The notes: generated by a model not told the origin, from the letters alone. 64,000 nt of DNA from Chaetoderma sp. LZ-2023a (GCA_034401795.1 CM067372.1:32813071-32877070); one strand, 5' to 3'. Shown: positions 11,232-22,761, counted from the stretch's first letter. Made by a program: numbers and translations.

Positions 11232-11467
11232 TTTCCTGTATGGTATTCCTAAAATCAGATATGGGAATTCATCGGTGAAAGGGTTAGCTTACGTATGGTT
11301 CACGAACCATACGAATCCCATGGAAGCAAACCGAACCATGGTTCGTCTTCCCTTGGTTTGCAATTTTTTTAACCTACGAATGTTCGTTATAGCCCTAATA
11401 ACTATATATTAAGTGTCTCGCTGCTTCAAGCCACCAGACGATAATTTCCATGAGCAAAAACTCGACC

Positions 11468-11550
11468 TGCTAAATATTTTGAAAACAATTTGACTGAAAG
11501 CATATCCACCAACAACTTTCAGTCAAATTGTTTTCAAAATGTTTATCAGG
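11468..11550. repeat. Hairpin element, GACTGAAAG class
   Basis: Arms TTTTGAAAACAATTTGACTG and CAGTCAAATTGTTTTCAAAA with AAAG / CTTT inside. The inner arm differs from the GACTGG class on both sides in a complementary way. Confidence 0.8.
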
Positions 11551-11856
11551 TCCAGATATATAAGCCAGCAGTCACACTGTTAAACAACCACTTGCGGTTA
11601 ACAATCACTCGACTCCAATGGGCCGAAAAGTGTCCATTATAACAGGGTATAATTTATCTGGTATCGCATCTCAATTTGCTACACATATTTAGTAAGTTGC
11701 TATACATTCTGCATCATGCATACATGTAGCTGTATCTGCTATGCAAAATGTGTACACGATTGTAATTTATCATTGATTTTCCTAAGTTCTATCATTAACC
11801 CTTTCAACGTCAAATCCCTGAAAAAGTGAATACTTTACAATATATAGCATATATTC

Positions 11857-11947
11857 TGTTGAATATTTTGAAATTAATATTACTGGAAGCCATTGCTGCC
11901 TAAGGCAGAAATGGCTTCCAGTCATATTAATTTCAAAATATTTAACA
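11857..11947. repeat. Hairpin element, TACTGGAAGCCATT class
   Basis: Arms TACTGGAAGCCATTGCTGCC and GGCAGAAATGGCTTCCAGTC around TAA, with outer arms GTTGAATATTTTGAAATT and AATTTCAAAATATTTAAC. Confidence 0.8.
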
Positions 11948-12275
11948 CCTTTCCTGTTTGTTTGCTCTGAGATTGAGATACAACAAATTTATTGGTGAAA
12001 TACTTAATTGCTTTACATTTTTGCCAACAACAGATACAATTTATAATTTGCATAACAATACATGCTATGCAAATAACAAATTCTAATTTATGGCCTTGTA
12101 TAGACAGGTGTGTCTGTATATTAATTTCACCCTATATAAATACTACAATCCAAGAAAATTGATTATGAAGAATCTAAGCGGTCATCAGGTAACAACTTTC
12201 AATTAAATTGTCTTCAAAATAATTTTCAATGAAGCAAAAATTGATCTGATTGAATATGCATTGACATGTGTGTAA

Positions 12276-12820
12276 TTAACCCTTTAACACTCATATCAGC
12301 CAAAGATGGTTTCTGCATTATGTATGTATGATTACTGTATTCTGCGGCTGTAGTAGTAGAAACATCGTACAGCTGCAATCAGTCCTTCTTCATCTTTACC
12401 CACTGTGTCGTGTCCTCAGCCATAATCCTTAGCTTCATCAAGTCCATTCTTGACTTGAGTGTACCGAGTCCTGCTTTCTTGAGGTCACCGTGTAGCGCGC
12501 TTAGCAGATTCATGCAATGACGTCCTCTCCTGGTTTTGTATTTGTTGGCTCCGAGTCGAGTGAATTCCAAGGCTATCTGTGCTGGTGTCTCTTCTGGCAT
12601 CCTTAGCACATGGCCAAACATGGACCATCTGCAGTGTCTTCAGAAATGTCCATTTGCAAACCAAGAGAAGACTATTTTTGAAAATTTATCACTGGAATCA
12701 GTCGAATGACTGGCTCGATAACCGAGCCAGTCATTCCAGTAATACATTTTCAAAAATAGTCTTCTCTTGGTCTGCAAATGGACATTTTCTATGTGCAAAA
12801 ATTTGAGGGTTACGGGTTAA
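12276..12820. mobile_element. TTAA foldback MITE, copy 3, interrupted by a LINE tail
   Basis: The left end TTAACCCTTTAACACTCATA begins at 12276. The right end ...GAGGGTTACGGGTTAA closes at 12820. The main palindrome at 12648-12790 is nearly perfect, with the segment AGACTATTTTTGAAAATTTA mirrored on the far side. A LINE 3' fragment (12322-12630) was inserted near the left end. Confidence 0.65.
12322..12630 (-). pseudogene. LINE reverse-transcriptase C-terminal fragment
   Basis: An open frame at 12379-12621 encodes the end of a LINE ORF2 (FGHVLRMPEETPAQIALEF, then KTRRGRH and a lysine-rich tail ending KMKKD). The same tail occurs at 43022-43366, and both begin on the plus strand with GATTACTGTATTCTG, which marks the LINE 3' end. 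5'-truncated, as is usual for LINE insertions. The catalytic RT domain is absent. Confidence 0.7.
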
Positions 12821-13430
12821 CAGGTATGTCAGTAAAAATTTGGTACAAGTATTATCTAGAATGCATGTCAGTCTGCGCATGTTCAAAATTTCAATTATAA
12901 ATCTCAATTACCATAATTTTTTACATAATATGGGTTTGAAATCTGGAAGTAATGAGGGTTGCAGATCATTTTGAAAACAATTTCGCTGATGTATAGACAT
13001 CTAATTAACAGCTATCACTGAGAACCTGATATTCTTTAGAACGCAGTTTTCTGTACAGGTCTTTTGACTGAAATAATTTCACGTGATTTTACTCAAGATT
13101 TTGTACTTTGAAATTTGTCTGTATGGTGTCTGCCTCCCATTTGGTTTCTATTACGATAAAACTATCTTTTGGTTGTAGCAAGTTGGTGAATTGAGACCGC
13201 AATGAGAGATCATACACATGTGCTAGATATCTTGCGTTTTTTCTATGCTCTAAACCAATTTGTATTGTGTAGTACAAGTATATAAATGAAACATACAAGG
13301 GAGATAACTACTCATATTAGGGAATAATACAATTACATGAGTTATCTCCCTTGTTCCACAACATCGACACATGACATAAAATCTGCTTCCAAACTAAAAG
13401 GAGAAACATGTTACTAGTAAGAAATGTTCT
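12821..13430. other. No gene seen; contains an inverted AAGGGAGATAACT pair
   Basis: At 13289-13355 CAAGGGAGATAACTACTCA is mirrored by TGAGTTATCTCCCTTG, a short foldback built on a motif I know to be frequent in mollusc genomes. Otherwise AT-rich and empty. Confidence 0.45.
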
Positions 13431-13454
13431 GTGGAATATTTTTAATATAATTGG

Positions 13455-13522
13455 TGTGGAATATTTTGAATATAATTGGATTGGAAGCCTTTCATTCCAA
13501 TTATGTTCAAAATGTACAACAG
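13455..13522. repeat. Hairpin element, short GGAAG class
   Basis: Arms TTGAATATAATTGGATTGGA and TTCCAATTATGTTCAA around a short loop, with a partial duplicate of the left outer arm just before it (13430-13452). Confidence 0.65.
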
Positions 13523-13600
13523 TATGTTTAATTTATTTTGGAAACATGTTAAGCTATTTCTGAGCTGTATGGTCCGAGTACCGGTTTCTAACGGTGTAAA

Positions 13601-15500
13601 GCCCCCAACAGACCCCCCCCCCCTTTAGTGGGTTGGTCTGTAGTTTGATTAACCACTATAAAAACATACTTACCGTTCAATCACTACATGCTAAATCAAA
13701 TACTCTGCATTTAGCCACCAGAATAAGATTTTTATGCTCGCTTACATACCCCCTTATGCCTAGATACCATCACCATGCATACCCGTAACCAGGCTACTGG
13801 TAGGGTAAACCCCCAGCATAAGCCCTGATAGAGACTGGCACCAGTCTGTGCTCACTCCTTGGTGACGCCTGTCACTAAGCATGCCCGCGCATGCGCAATA
13901 GATCCCAAATAGGAAACAGATTCACTTTTCTAAATTTAAGTGCCATATATCCTGAATAGATTCTCAAATCATTCCCCTGCGGCCTGGTCGTAGTGATTAA
14001 CGGTAAGTATGTTTTATAGTGGTTAATAAAACTACAGACCAACCCACTAAAGGGGGGGGTCTGTTGGGGGTTGTTATTACACCACAAAAACATCTTGACC
14101 GCTCAATCACTACTTGCTAAACCCGTAGATTTGGACAGTACCCAACTGTAAACCCTTGGTGGGTGGAGATTTGAAAATCCATAAGCAAGGATAAAAATCA
14201 AACAAAACATAACCAAATGTTAACAACATAACATAATGGTGCATCTTAATCAATCACACCGTGATTATCCAACAAGGAAAACTTTAAACTTAAAGAAATA
14301 AATAAAAACCAACGAAAGACTCTCTCCATTTCACGCAGATGCACAGTCTTAATGAAAATGGTGGGATGTGCTTGGTAAACGGTGTTCAGCCTTTTTAGCT
14401 AAAATCGTGATGTTTCTAAAAAAGGATGCCGCTGCATTCTGATCTTTTAAATAAAAGGAGGTAAAAGTACTCGGATTTCCATCCTGCGACTTGCATTACC
14501 TCATCTAAAGATGAGCCAGCGAAAAGAGCGAAAGAGGTAGCCATCCCTCTAACATCATGAGCTTTAATGTGAGAAAGATTAATTTGATCAGGAGAAGCAA
14601 TCTCATAATAAAGACGGATGGTCTCACAAATCCACCTGGCAATAGTGGCCTTAGAGACTGGTCTGGCTACCTCCTCCACATACGGAACCCAGAAATGGGA
14701 CGGATCGGATCTCTTAAAATCAGTACAACACTTGTAAACTTTTAAGGCTATGACAGGACACCAAAATCTGTCAGACGGCGAAAAGGAAGTTAAAGATTTT
14801 TAAATAATCGGCTTAGCTGGGTAACGGTTAGATTGAGTTTTCGATTAAAAAAATCCCTTCTAGGATATAAGACTAAACCGTCCCCACATTCGATAAACCT
14901 GTCCTTCTCCGCGGAAAAAGCATGAATTTCGGATCGTCTTCTAGCAGAAGCAGAGGCAACCAGAAAAATGGTCTTAAAAGTTAAAAGTTTCAAGCTAATA
15001 GAAGAGATAGGTTCAAAGTGATGGCCTGCCAAAACCTGAAGAACCAGAGCCAGATTCCAGGAAGGCAAAGGTTTAGCTATTGGAGGACGAATATTGCCTA
15101 AACCTCTAATGAAACCATTAAGAACCTTGGTATCTTTAACATCAGCATTCAACAGACAAGGAAGCGAAGATGCCAAAGAAAATCTATAACCTCTGACAGT
15201 GTTAGCAGACAAATGTAAGGAGTCAGAGATAAGATAAAAAATCTAACACTTGGGAAATAGAAACAGAATCGGGCAAGAAACCATGGTCTGCACACCATTC
15301 TCCAAAAATTTTAAGTCGACCCTTGTAAACTCTACGGGTCGACTCCCTCCTGGCAGAATCAATGATTTCCTGAGATCTTGCAGAAAATTTAATCTCAGAG
15401 ATCGAACACTCGATATTCTCCACACAGACTGAAAATTCCTGGGTTTGGATGAAGACATGTGCCACTCACTTGAGACAGGTGTGGAGAGACTGGAAGAAGA
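13601..15500 (-). mobile_element. DIRS-type retroelement fossil, partial
   Basis: Treated as a fossil. The left terminal segment (13601-13692) reappears inverted at 13990-14075, followed by a second end-like segment, which matches the DIRS layout of terminal repeats plus an internal complementary region. A tyrosine-recombinase region follows at 14416-15465, with the AHDVRG and SARRRSEIHA motifs typical of DIRS recombinases. The gag and reverse-transcriptase parts and the right end are not seen; they may lie in the N gap or be lost. The copy is broken, with several interruptions. Distinct in sequence from the DIRS element at 22515-28732. Confidence 0.7.
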
Positions 15501-16000
15501 NNNNNNNNNNNNNNNNNNNNNNNNNNNNNNNNNNNNNNNNNNNNNNNNNNNNNNNNNNNNNNNNNNNNNNNNNNNNNNNNNNNNNNNNNNNNNNNNNNNN
15601 NNNNNNNNNNNNNNNNNNNNNNNNNNNNNNNNNNNNNNNNNNNNNNNNNNNNNNNNNNNNNNNNNNNNNNNNNNNNNNNNNNNNNNNNNNNNNNNNNNNN
15701 NNNNNNNNNNNNNNNNNNNNNNNNNNNNNNNNNNNNNNNNNNNNNNNNNNNNNNNNNNNNNNNNNNNNNNNNNNNNNNNNNNNNNNNNNNNNNNNNNNNN
15801 NNNNNNNNNNNNNNNNNNNNNNNNNNNNNNNNNNNNNNNNNNNNNNNNNNNNNNNNNNNNNNNNNNNNNNNNNNNNNNNNNNNNNNNNNNNNNNNNNNNN
15901 NNNNNNNNNNNNNNNNNNNNNNNNNNNNNNNNNNNNNNNNNNNNNNNNNNNNNNNNNNNNNNNNNNNNNNNNNNNNNNNNNNNNNNNNNNNNNNNNNNNN
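15501..16000. other. Assembly gap (500 N)
   Basis: Exactly 500 unknown bases, probably a fixed-size placeholder. Open frames drawn across it have no meaning. Confidence 0.99.
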
Positions 16001-16712
16001 TCAAATTGTTGTTGGGAGGCCAGAGAAATTGATAAATTAATGATTACTGCTCTGAAAAAGAGAAAAAAACCTTATTTTGATTAGACTTATAGGAGAGGTG
16101 GTGGTTAAAAATTCATCAAATATATTATTTCTGGCATTAATATTTTATAATTTCGCCCAGATGTTCGCTAGAAAATCATAATTTCAAATGAATATTTTGC
16201 GTCATAATATTTTATCTCCTCGATTACTATAGACTGGTTAGTAGATGCTGTTTTGCAGTGAGCGCCCGCCCAAGTAAAGAGGAACGGACGATATGAGAAA
16301 ATATACAACCCCTGAGAGCTATTTTCCATTCTGATGGTGGCGGGGTGCTAGATAAAAAGAGGAATTAAGAATGGGATTTTCCAATTTGAAAAATTGAAAA
16401 CGAGGCTAAATGTAGGCTATGTATCAAAATTATATTTCGCAGAAATAGAAATAATCTGTGGATACTCAAGTATTTATTACCATAAAATACGGAAAAAAGA
16501 CAGGGAATAATAAAGATAGCATGAAAAATAAATGCAGTGATACGACACACGGTCCATTATACAGTAAGATTAAGTAAGTGATTATAAACTGTTTGAATTG
16601 ACTTAGGTTACCGTAGTACTGTATTGAAATATATACGACAGACTGATTAAATCTGTTCAATAAGATTGAAGATATTGGCGATTATCTGGAAATCGCCCAG
16701 CTCTAACTCTGA
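16001..16712. other. No gene seen
   Basis: AT-rich. No remaining SMNDC1 exon and no continuation of the DIRS fossil is recognisable. Confidence 0.4.
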
Positions 16713-17459
16713 CCCATGATAATAACTGACCAGCATCCTGGCTAACATACTTACTGTTCACCCTCTGACCACATGCTAATAACTGATCAGTGTCCAGGCT
16801 AACATACTTACTGTTCACCCTCTGACCACATGCTAATAACTGATCAGTGTCCTGGCTAACATACTTACTGTTCATCCTCTGACCGCATGCTAATAACTCA
16901 CCAGTGGCCCGGCTAACATACTTACTATTCATCCTCTGACAACATGCTAATAACTGACCAATGGCCTGGCTATAATACTTACTGTTCATTTTTTGACCAC
17001 ATGCTAATAACTGTTCAGTGGCCTGGCTATAATACTTACTGTTCATCTTTTGACCACATGCTAATAACTGACCAATGGCCTGGCTATAATACTTACTGTT
17101 CATCCTCTGACCACATGCTAATAACTGTCCAGTGGCCTGGCTAACATACTTACTGTTCATCCTCTGACCACATGCTAATAACTGACCAATGGCCTGGCTA
17201 ACATACTTACTGTTCATCCTTTGACCGCATGCTAATAACTGTCCAGTGGCCTGGCTAACATACTTACTGTTCATCCTCTGACCACATGCTAATAACTGAC
17301 CAATGGCCTGGCTAACATACTTACTGTTCATCCTCTGACCGCATGCTAATAACTGTCCAGTGGCCTGGCTAACATACTTACTGTTCATCATCTGACCGCA
17401 TGCTAATAATTGGCCAGTGGCCAGGCTAACATACTTACTGTTCATCCTCTTGGACCATA
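16713..17459 (-). repeat. 57-bp minisatellite derived from SMNDC1 exon 3 5' splice site, distal array
   Basis: About 13 tandem units of 57 bp. Read on the minus strand, each unit carries GTCAGAGGATGAACA joined to GTAAGTATG, the exon 3 / intron 3 border of SMNDC1 at 20260, then TTAGCCAGG...CTGGTCAGTTATTAGCA. Because 57 is a multiple of three, one frame stays open for 271 residues as a 19-residue repeat (MNSKYVSQATGQLLACGQR), but this is not the frame of the gene and is not taken as a protein. Separated from the proximal array by the 165-bp repeats. Confidence 0.85.
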
Positions 17460-17479
17460 TTGCAACAAGCATTCTCTAA

Positions 17480-19395
17480 GTATTGCTTTGCAATACATGT
17501 CCCCTATCTGGTGATATAAATCTTTAGCGATTTACAGTCAAAAACTCCATTAAGAATTGACAGAAGCAGCTGAAACTCGAAATTGATCTGTAACTTCACA
17601 CAACAAAGCAATAAACCAAGTTTCAGTTATATATGATGAAGGAGAACGAGTCTTGAAAGCTGATATGTTTGTATTTCATAAGTCGAAAGGGGGCATAACT
17701 CCATCAAAAATTGATGCAAATGCCTGAACGTGCTCTGTAACATCTCATAACAAAGCAATGTACCAATTCCCAGTTGAATATCTCGAAGGGCTGTGAAAAA
17801 AATTGTGGAAAACTAATATTCTTTGTATTTCCTAAGTCAAAAGGGGGAAAATCGACGAAAATGTCTGAAACTAAAACCTGCTCCTGTAATAAAGGCCCTA
17901 TAATACAGCAACTTACCAATTCTCATTTGAATCCCTTGAAGGAGTATGACAAAAAGTGCAGAAAATGGATAGTTTTCATATTTCATAAGTCAAAATGGGA
18001 TGTAACTCCATCAAACTTGACGCAAACTCCTGAAACTCGAACTTGCTCTGTAATTTCTCATAGCAAAGCAACGTACCATTTCTTAGCTGAATATCTTTAA
18101 AGATTGCGAATAATAATATGGAAAACTAACATTTTTTGTATTTCATAAGTTGAAAGGGGGCATTAACTCCATGGAAAATTTACGAAAATGTCTGAAACTC
18201 GAACTTGCTCTGTAACTCCCTATAATAAAGCAACCTACCAATTCTCAGTTGAATCCCTTGAAAGCGAGTGTTCAAAACGGATATTTTTTGTATTTCATGT
18301 CGAAAGGGGATGTAGCGCCACCCAAAATTGACGCAAACTCACAAAACTTGAAATTGGTCTGTAATTTCTCATAACAAAGCAACGTACCAATTCTCAGTTG
18401 AATATCTTGAGACTGCGAGAAACAGTGCGGAAAACTAATATTTTTTGTATTTCATAAGTCGAAAGGGGGGCATAACTCATTGAAAAATTGCCGAAAATGT
18501 CTGAAACTTGAACTTGCTCTGTAACTCCTTATACTAAAGCGATGTACCAATTTTGCCTAAAATACCTTGAAGGAGTGCGGGAGGCTGATATTTTTTGTAT
18601 TTATTAAACCGAAAGGGGGCATAACTCCATAAAAAATTGATGCCTACGCCTGAAATTCGAGCTTGGTCTGTAACTTCTCCTAACAAAGCAATGTAGCAAT
18701 TCTCAATACAATATCTTGAAAGACTGCGACAAAGTGCGGAAAACTAATATTTTTCGTATTTCATAAGCCGAAAGGGGGCATAACGATGTACCAATTTTCC
18801 CTTGAAGATCTTGAATGAGTGTGAAAAGGAGTGTGAAACTAATATTTTTCGTATTTCTTAAGTCGAAAGGGAACATAACTCTATAAAAAGTTGACGCATA
18901 CGTATGAAACTCGAACTTGGTCTGTAACTTCGCATAACAAATCAATATACCAATTCTCAGTATAATATCTTGAAAGACTGCGAAAAAGTGTGAAAAAATA
19001 ATATTTTTCGTATTTCATAAGCATAAGCCGAAAGGGGGGGGGGGGGGGAAGGAGGGCATAACTCCATGAAAAATTGACGAAAATGTCTGAAACTCAAATT
19101 TAGTTGTAACTCATTATACTAAAGCGATATACCAATTTTCGCTTTAATATCTTGAAGGAGTGTGAAAAAAAGTGTGGAAAGCTGATATGTTTCGTATTTC
19201 TTAAGTCTAAGGGGGCATAAATCCATCAAAACTTGACGCATACACCCGAAACTCAAACTTTGTCTGTACCTTCTCATAACAAAGCAATGTGCCAATTCTC
19301 TGTTGAATACATTGAAGGACTGCGAAAAAAAGTGCCGAAAACCAACTGCAACAGACGGCCAGACGGAGTGCAAACCTATAGTCTCTCGGTTTTAC
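17480..19395. repeat. Tandem repeat of about 165 bp, roughly 12 units
   Basis: The unit includes AAAGGGGGCATAACTCCAT, TGAAACTCGAACTTG, CAAAGCAATGTACCAATTCT and a tail ACTAATATTTTTCGTATTTC. Units are 70-90 % alike by eye and have small indels. The block lies inside intron 3 of SMNDC1, between the two 57-bp arrays. The AAAGGGGGCATAACTC phrase is one I associate with bivalve and gastropod genomes. No coding sequence. Confidence 0.85.
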
Positions 19396-19403
19396 CGGTA
19401 TGG

Positions 19404-20259
19404 GACTAATAACTGACCAGTACTTACTGTTCATCGTCTGACCACATGCTAATAACTGACCAGTTGGCCCAGCTAACATACTTACTGTTCTTCCTCTGAC
19501 CACATGCTAATAACTGACCAGTGGCCTGGCTAACACACTTAATGTTCATATTCTGACCCCATGCTAATATTTGACCAGTCGACTGGCTAACATACTTACT
19601 GTTCATCCTCTGACCACATGCTAATAACTGACTAGTGGCCTGGCTAACATACTCACTGTTCATCTTATGATGTCGTACTAATAACTGACAGACTGACTAA
19701 CATACTTACTGTTCATCCTCTGACCGCATGCTAATAACTGACCAGTGGCCTGGCTAACATACTGTTCATCCCCTGACCACATGCTTATAAGTGACCAGAG
19801 GCCTGGCTAACATACTGTTCATCCTCTGACCGCATGCTAATAACTGACCAGTGGCTTTACTAACATACTTACTGTTCATCCTCTGACCCCATGCTAATAA
19901 CTGACCAGTGTCCTGGCTAACACACTGTTCATCCTCTGACCGCATGCTAATAACTGACCAGTGGCCTGGCTAACATACTTACTGCTCATCCTCTGACCGC
20001 ATGCTAATAACTCACGAGTGGCCCGGCTAACATACATACTGTTCATCCTTTCATCAAATCCTAATAACTGACGCCCCGGCTAATATACTTACCGTTCATC
20101 TTACATTGTCATGCTAATAACTGATGGACTGGCTAACATACTCACTGTTCATCCTCTGACCACAGGTTAATAACTGACCAGTGGCCTGGCTAACATACTT
20201 ACTGTCCATCCTTTGACCACATGCTAATACCTGACCAGTGTCCTGGCTAACATACTTAC
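19404..20259 (-). repeat. 57-bp minisatellite of SMNDC1 exon 3 5' splice site, proximal array
   Basis: About 15-16 units, some shortened, running straight from the authentic exon 3 donor into intron 3. Unit variants on the minus strand include GTAAGTATG (most), GTGAGTATG (near 19648 and 20140), GTATGTT after a 4-bp loss (near 19758, 19812 and 19919) and GTATGTATG (near 20031). One unit near 19533 has lost the GT. The shared exon-derived tail (about 20 nt ending GAACA) shows that the array grew out of the gene's own exon-intron border. Confidence 0.9.
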
Positions 20260-20456
20260 TGTTCATCCTCTGACCACATAGCCAGACATGTGTCACCACA
20301 CTTCCAATCAGTGGCTGGTGTGGCTGATGGTGCAGTGTGTGAAGCTGCTGCTGCTGCTGCCGCATCGCCACTTGGATCATCGCTTTCTTCTGTGGGTGCT
20401 GCAGAATCCACAGAAACACTCTGACTCACCAGATCCTCAGTTAATTCTACCACTTC
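20260..20456 (-). CDS. SMNDC1: SMNDC1 (SPF30) exon 3, start of the Tudor domain
   Basis: This 197-nt exon encodes 65 codons plus two bases. It begins EVVELTEDLV, matching the EVIELTKDLL region of human SMNDC1, passes through a variable acidic and alanine-rich linker (the poly-Ala run at 20347-20367 comes from a GCN microsatellite) and ends DWKCGDTCLAMWSEDE, the first strands of the Tudor domain (human HSWKVGDKCMAVWSEDGQ). The acceptor is a good pyrimidine tract, TTTCTTTTATCAG, on the minus strand. The donor is GAACA|GTAAGTATG, splitting a Gln codon. SPF30 binds dimethyl-arginine on Sm proteins and helps the U4/U6.U5 tri-snRNP join the spliceosome in the nucleus. Later exons (rest of Tudor, Lys-rich C-terminus) are not seen and should lie at lower coordinates, in the gap or outside the window. 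Confidence 0.9.
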
Positions 20457-20514
20457 CTGATAAAAGAAACAGAGCAATAATTCAGATCATATCAATATGT
20501 TAGTTTGGTGAGCA

Positions 20515-20580
20515 TACACTCTGTGAATCAATCAAGTTATAGCTAAAGCATCTGCCAATCAGGTTATAGTTAAAACGATG
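20515..20580. repeat. 31-bp minisatellite, short left remnant
   Basis: Two diverged units of GTGAATCAATCAAGTTATAG then CTAAAGCATCT, the same unit as the array at 28966-29370. The two parts were separated by the Penelope insertion. Confidence 0.8.
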
Positions 20581-22514
20581 GGATAATAACAATGTGTGTG
20601 GGTGTTGGGTTGGTACCCGTGACCCTCATAAAAAGGTGTGTCCTCACCCTGCTAAGTTAATTCCTAATGGTTCCATGGTGTGGAGTTGGTGAATCCAATG
20701 GGACTCTTTGGATCTCCTCCATGGTGTTGATTCTGGGTCTGCGGGGTCGGAGGAGAGTATCTGTATAATGCAGTAACTCATGTGGGCTCTTGTATGATTG
20801 CTTTTATTGAAGTGATGTGAGACAGGAGTGTCATAACTTTCTTTTTTGTGGAGATTGGTTATAGACCTGAGGTGTTCTTGTATCCTTATCTTGCATGGTC
20901 TCAGACTCTCCTACATAATGTTTGTGACATAGTTTACAGTTTATCAAGTAGACTACGTTGCGTGTCTGACAGTTGCCTATGATTTTGCATCTATAGGTTA
21001 AGCCAGTATGGTAGCTTTTGAAGAACCTCGTTTTCTCCATATTGTTGCAGATGGTGCAATTTTTGGTAGTGCATTCTAGGAAGGGGATACAGTATGGGCG
21101 TACAACATCAGAGGGGTCTGGAAGTCTGGCCTGGACTATGTGGTCCTTGATGGTTTTGTTCCTCCGATAGCCGAATAATTCAGGTGAATTCGCAGACAAA
21201 GATGGATCTGATCGGTTTGTTATGTGTGGTGCTGGGGGTGTTGAGTGTTGGCGTTGGAGGTTTGAGGAGGGATGCCCATTCTTTACCCCTGGCCTTTAAT
21301 TTTGAAGTGGTCACGAGGGGGGGGGGGGGGAGGGAGGGATACCCTCTGGCCAGGAAATGCTGTTCCAGTGTGAGACTATGTTTGTCATAGTCCGTGGTGT
21401 CCGTGCATATCCTCCTGAGTCTGCAGAATTGTCCATAGGGACTGGCATCCTTACATGTTGATGGATGTGCGGAGGTATAGTGCAGGTATTCGTGTGTATC
21501 TGTGGGTTTCGTGAAGAGATTGAATTTAATCTGTTCCTCATCTCTGTTCTGTACCATAGTGTCTAGAAAGGAAACCTGTTCTTTGGAACTTTCCATTGTC
21601 AATTTTATGCATGGGTGGCCCGAGTTCATGTGTTTGACAAATTTGTTGAGGGCAGTTGGGCCTTGTTCCCAGATCATAAATATGTCGTCTATGTAGCGTA
21701 CATATAGGGCTGGCTGGTAGGGGACATTTGAGAGAAGTTTTCTTCTAGGTCAGCCATAAAGATGCATGCGTATGTGCAAGCAGCTTTGCTGCCCATGGCA
21801 GTCCCACCTATTTGTAGGTAATGTTCGCTATTGAATTCAAAGTTGTTGCATTCAAGGACAAGTTTCAGTAGATTCAACAGGTTTCTCGTGTAGAGAGTGC
21901 CTGGGACGCCATGTTTCATGCAATGTTTTGCCACCGCCCGTAACCCCTCATTGGTGGGTATGTTGGTGTATAAGGTGACATCCATGGTTACTAATAGTGA
22001 CTCCTTTTTGGTGGCTCTAAAGGCTTCCACTCTGTTGATGAAGTCAGTGGTGTCCCTAACGTCTGATTTGATATGTGTGACGTGCACTTTGATGTGTTCA
22101 TCTAAGAACTGCTGACGAGTTCTGTTGGGCATCCATTACCACTGATTATGGGCCTGCCTGGAGTGATGCCATTTTTCTTCTCCTTGTGTTCTTTTGGAAG
22201 GAAATAGAACCTGGCATTTTTTGGCGGTTTGGGAATGAGTCTTTTGGCGGTTATGGTATCCATTTCTCCTTCTAGAACTATTTTGTCTAACCTCTTGGCG
22301 ACCAGATTGGTGAACAGTTCAGTACAGTCCGTTGCCAGTTTCATGTAGAATTTGGCATCAGAAAGCTGTCTGGTTGCCTTGGTTATGTAGTCCTCTGAGG
22401 ACTGCACAACCATGGCCTGGCCTTTGTCGGCTTTTCTTTATGAAAATAGAAGAATCAGTCTGTAAGTCAGTCAATGCCTTCTGTTATAAATTGGTGAGGT
22501 TATTACAAGGAATT
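20581..22514 (-). mobile_element. Penelope-like retroelement, RT and GIY-YIG part
   Basis: Minus-strand Penelope-like element. In order: a template-grip region (KADKGQAMVV near 22400), LIPKPPKNARFYFLPKEHK, GRPIISGNG, the VTMDVTLYTNIPTNEG block, GGTAMGSKAACTYA, the catalytic YIDDIFMIW (around 21700), the conserved thumb region (SFLDTMV, HPSTCKDASPYGQFCRLRRI), and a C-terminal GIY-YIG endonuclease (NVVYLINCKLCHKHYVGES at about 20900-20960). The protein ends SHWIHQLHTMEPLGIN near 20660, the usual Penelope terminus. It is split over several frames, so it is decayed, and it is 5'-interrupted at 22514 by a DIRS element. GIY-YIG presence places it with the endonuclease-bearing Penelope lineages. Confidence 0.9.
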
Positions 22515-22550
22515 GAAGGAAATGTCAATTTCCCTTTCTCCGAGATCTAA

Positions 22551-22706
22551 CAATACTCACCATTCTGTTACTTCTGATATACAGCTGGCCTTGACAGCGG
22601 CTCTAGGATTATAGACTTAGAAAGCTTTACCGACTCCTGGGAACCGGGTACTCGGCTCCCAACTGCCGAGTACCCGTTTACCATAGAGCTCATATTGTTT
22701 GCATAG
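22551..22706 (+). repeat. DIRS inverted terminal repeat, left
   Basis: Matches 28562-28719 in reverse complement across about 155 bp, with differences only near the inner edge. Contains a nested palindrome, CGGGTACTCGGCTCCCAACT mirrored by GCCGAGTACCCG. Confidence 0.92.
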
Positions 22707-22761
22707 CCACCAAACAAGAGAAAACTATGGCTTGCCTCCGTGGGGCTGGGAGGCTGGGTCC

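Larger units (their letters stand above)
10366..12275. other. Spacer with three hairpin elements, no gene
   Basis: Apart from the hairpins at 11161, 11468 and 11857 and an inverted 34-bp minisatellite unit at 10613-10650, nothing is recognised. An inverted pair built on CGAACCGGTTC / GGTTCACGAACCAT lies at 10840-11370. Confidence 0.4.

Noticed and set aside
15243-16084. Long frames spanning 15501-16000
   Set aside because: They run through 500 unknown bases.
16657-17472. 271-residue frame with 19-residue repeats
   Set aside because: It is a by-product of the 57-bp intronic array (57 = 3 x 19) and runs in a different frame from SMNDC1; no exon signals support translation.
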